Position numbers and translations under genes: made by a program. DNA of 7,002 nt from JBBDRW01 sp040905265 (GTDB taxonomy: Bacteria > Bacteroidota > Rhodothermia > Balneolales > Balneolaceae). Position 1 is the first letter of the stretch; the number at the start of each line of letters is the position of its first letter. Below, in pieces: positions 5,797 through 7,002 of the stretch. Under the pieces are notes generated by a model. The model saw only the letters and a program-made list of their open reading frames with translations. It was not told where the DNA came from and did no database searches. The stretch spans positions 1 to 7,002 of the forward strand of contig JBBDRW010000082.1 in the NCBI GenBank assembly GCA_040905265.1, in the 5' to 3' direction.

Positions 5797-6972
5797 TTAT
5801 TCAATATGAAAGGCTTTGATTGTATTCTCTCCGAATTCATCGGATTCAAGTCCATATATAATGCTGTCTTTATATTGATGAGGCATGAAGGATGCAGGCA
5901 AGTCTACCTCATATAGGATCGTTCCTGAGGGATCAATATAAACCCATCGATTTATATTGCGCTCTATTTCTTGATAACCGGCCCAAAAACCGTTATCTGC
6001 GTCTGGAATAACCCTGCTGATGATTGCCGGTCGTGTTTCCGGCATATGATCTCTGGCTAATTGATGGATTCTCGCAGAAAATCCAGAAAAATCCTTTTTA
6101 TCCTCCAAAGTAAGCCTTATGGGTTCAACAGGAAGCGTTGTGGCAAGCGTTTCACCTCCGTTGGGATCAATTCGGTAGAAGAGAAAGTTATCAGTACGGG
6201 CCAGAATAATCTCATTTTCTGATGTAATGGACAGAACAGGCCGGGGAGAATATGGGATTGGATAGGTAGCAATAAATCCGTCGAGATCTTCTGTCATCAA
6301 AGACATCGGAGGCAGGGTTGCCACCCATGTTTGAGCCGATTGGGTGTCTTTCCGGTCTACCATTGTTACGTGATGAATGGATTCCCGATGCCCGTGTTGA
6401 TTCTCCCTGGTGAAACGGTATTGCATCCAGAGATGCTCTTCGGTCACCTTGTAGAGACTCAATGGGATGCTCTCTTCGATATTTACAATCGGGATCGTTT
6501 CCGTATGTACCCACTCTCCATCCAAATTAGAGAATCGATCTATCTTGTACTGGAGTCTTTCAAACAGGTAGATCTCGTTACCATGAAGTTGAATTGTAGC
6601 CTCATTCGAAAACTCTCCCGGGCCGCTGCCGGCTCTCCCAAAACTCGTCAGATAGTTGCCGTTCTGATCGAAATGATGAACCTGAACGGTTCCGTAATCG
6701 AAGGCCACGATACTATTATCAGAGAGGACTTTGACCTGATTGATAGGGCCGATTACCGGTGATTGGTTCTCCGTTGGTGAGATGTTCAGAATTTCTTCAG
6801 CCTGCAGTGCTTGGAATGTTGCGTCTGCCGGATACTCAATAACCTGATTAGCATCTATCTGGAAATTGGCAATTTCATTGGAAGGTTCGACGGATTGGGT
6901 ACCGGAACAGGCAAATAACAGGAGCAGAAGACAGGGTGAAGAGAGGCGGAGTATTATAGATTTGATTTTCAC
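5797..6972 (-). CDS. 6-bladed beta-propeller lipoprotein
   Basis: This is a 391-residue exported protein. The N-terminus has two lysines, a hydrophobic core (CLLLLLFAC) and a lipobox ending at Cys22 followed by SGTQS, so it is a lipoprotein. The mature part is built of short beta-blades: FDQNGNYLTSFGRAGSGPGEF (residues 101-121) is the hallmark blade of the Bacteroidota 6-bladed beta-propeller family. Later blades include FLFYRIDPNGG (263-273) and WVYIDPSGTILYEVDLP (343-359). Such proteins have no known enzymatic role and are often found beside transport, regulatory or peptidase genes. The start is GTG at 6972: an in-frame TAA lies 6 bases upstream and AAGGA (6980-6976) precedes it at a short 3-base gap. 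The next gene in the same direction is DUF885, 118 bases away, so cotranscription is possible but not certain. Base composition is clearly more AT-rich than its neighbours. Confidence 0.85.
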   Translation of the reverse strand: MKIKSIILRLSSPCLLLLLFACSGTQSVEPSNEIANFQIDANQVIEYPADATFQALQAEEILNISPTENQSPVIGPINQVKVLSDNSIVAFDYGTVQVHHFDQNGNYLTSFGRAGSGPGEFSNEATIQLHGNEIYLFERLQYKIDRFSNLDGEWVHTETIPIVNIEESIPLSLYKVTEEHLWMQYRFTRENQHGHRESIHHVTMVDRKDTQSAQTWVATLPPMSLMTEDLDGFIATYPIPYSPRPVLSITSENEIILARTDNFLFYRIDPNGGETLATTLPVEPIRLTLEDKKDFSGFSARIHQLARDHMPETRPAIISRVIPDADNGFWAGYQEIERNINRWVYIDPSGTILYEVDLPASFMPHQYKDSIIYGLESDEFGENTIKAFHIE

Positions 6973-6975
6973 AGG

Positions 6976-7000
6976 TCCTTATCCCTATTCATAAATAAGG
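6976..7000 (-). promoter_or_regulatory. Shine-Dalgarno of the propeller gene inside a possible hairpin
   Basis: On the minus strand AAGGA (6980-6976) lies 3 bases before the GTG start. CCTTAT (7000-6995) can pair with ATAAGG (6982-6977), which would hide the site. A competing stem, CCCT(T)ATT with AATAGGG, also overlaps it from the 5' side. The window ends here, so the full leader cannot be judged. Confidence 0.35.
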
Positions 7001-7002
7001 GT

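Overview
The window is a piece of bacterial chromosome with five protein genes and no RNA genes, mobile elements or CRISPR arrays that I can see. Two of the proteins are lipoproteins with a clear lipobox, so the cell is almost certainly diderm. The combination of a 6-bladed beta-propeller lipoprotein carrying a GPGEF motif, a DUF885 lipoprotein, an AsmA/DUF748-like protein and mostly weak or absent Shine-Dalgarno sequences suggests the Bacteroidota/Balneolota/Rhodothermota group. That assignment is inference from gene content only.

Layout: an AsmA/DUF748-like envelope protein (1-1311, minus) runs off the left edge. A 299-base divergent spacer (1312-1610) separates it from a Kef-type CPA2 monovalent cation:proton antiporter with a fused NAD-binding RCK_N domain (1611-3152, plus). 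The antiporter converges, with only 5 bases between stop codons, on a leftward set of three genes. Read in transcription order these are a 6-bladed beta-propeller lipoprotein (6972-5797, GTG start), a DUF885 putative metallopeptidase lipoprotein (5678-3864) and a 2H phosphoesterase of the 2'-5' RNA ligase type (3853-3158). The last two are 10 bases apart and probably cotranscribed. The propeller gene is separated from DUF885 by 118 bases and is visibly more AT-rich.

The genes do not form a pathway I recognise. They look like ordinary housekeeping and accessory envelope, ion-homeostasis and peptide or RNA-processing functions. The most interesting signals are non-coding. The spacer before the antiporter can fold into a nested structure: a 9-bp outer stem, an inner hairpin, and a possible 5-bp loop pseudoknot, followed by a Shine-Dalgarno in a hairpin loop. 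This resembles a riboswitch-like leader of unknown class. Separately, the 118-base spacer before DUF885 holds a perfect 12-bp inverted repeat whose 3' arm ends 2 bases before the start codon, plus an internal copy of the same sequence that offers an alternative pairing. Both are candidates for cis-regulation and neither has been tested by folding or covariation.
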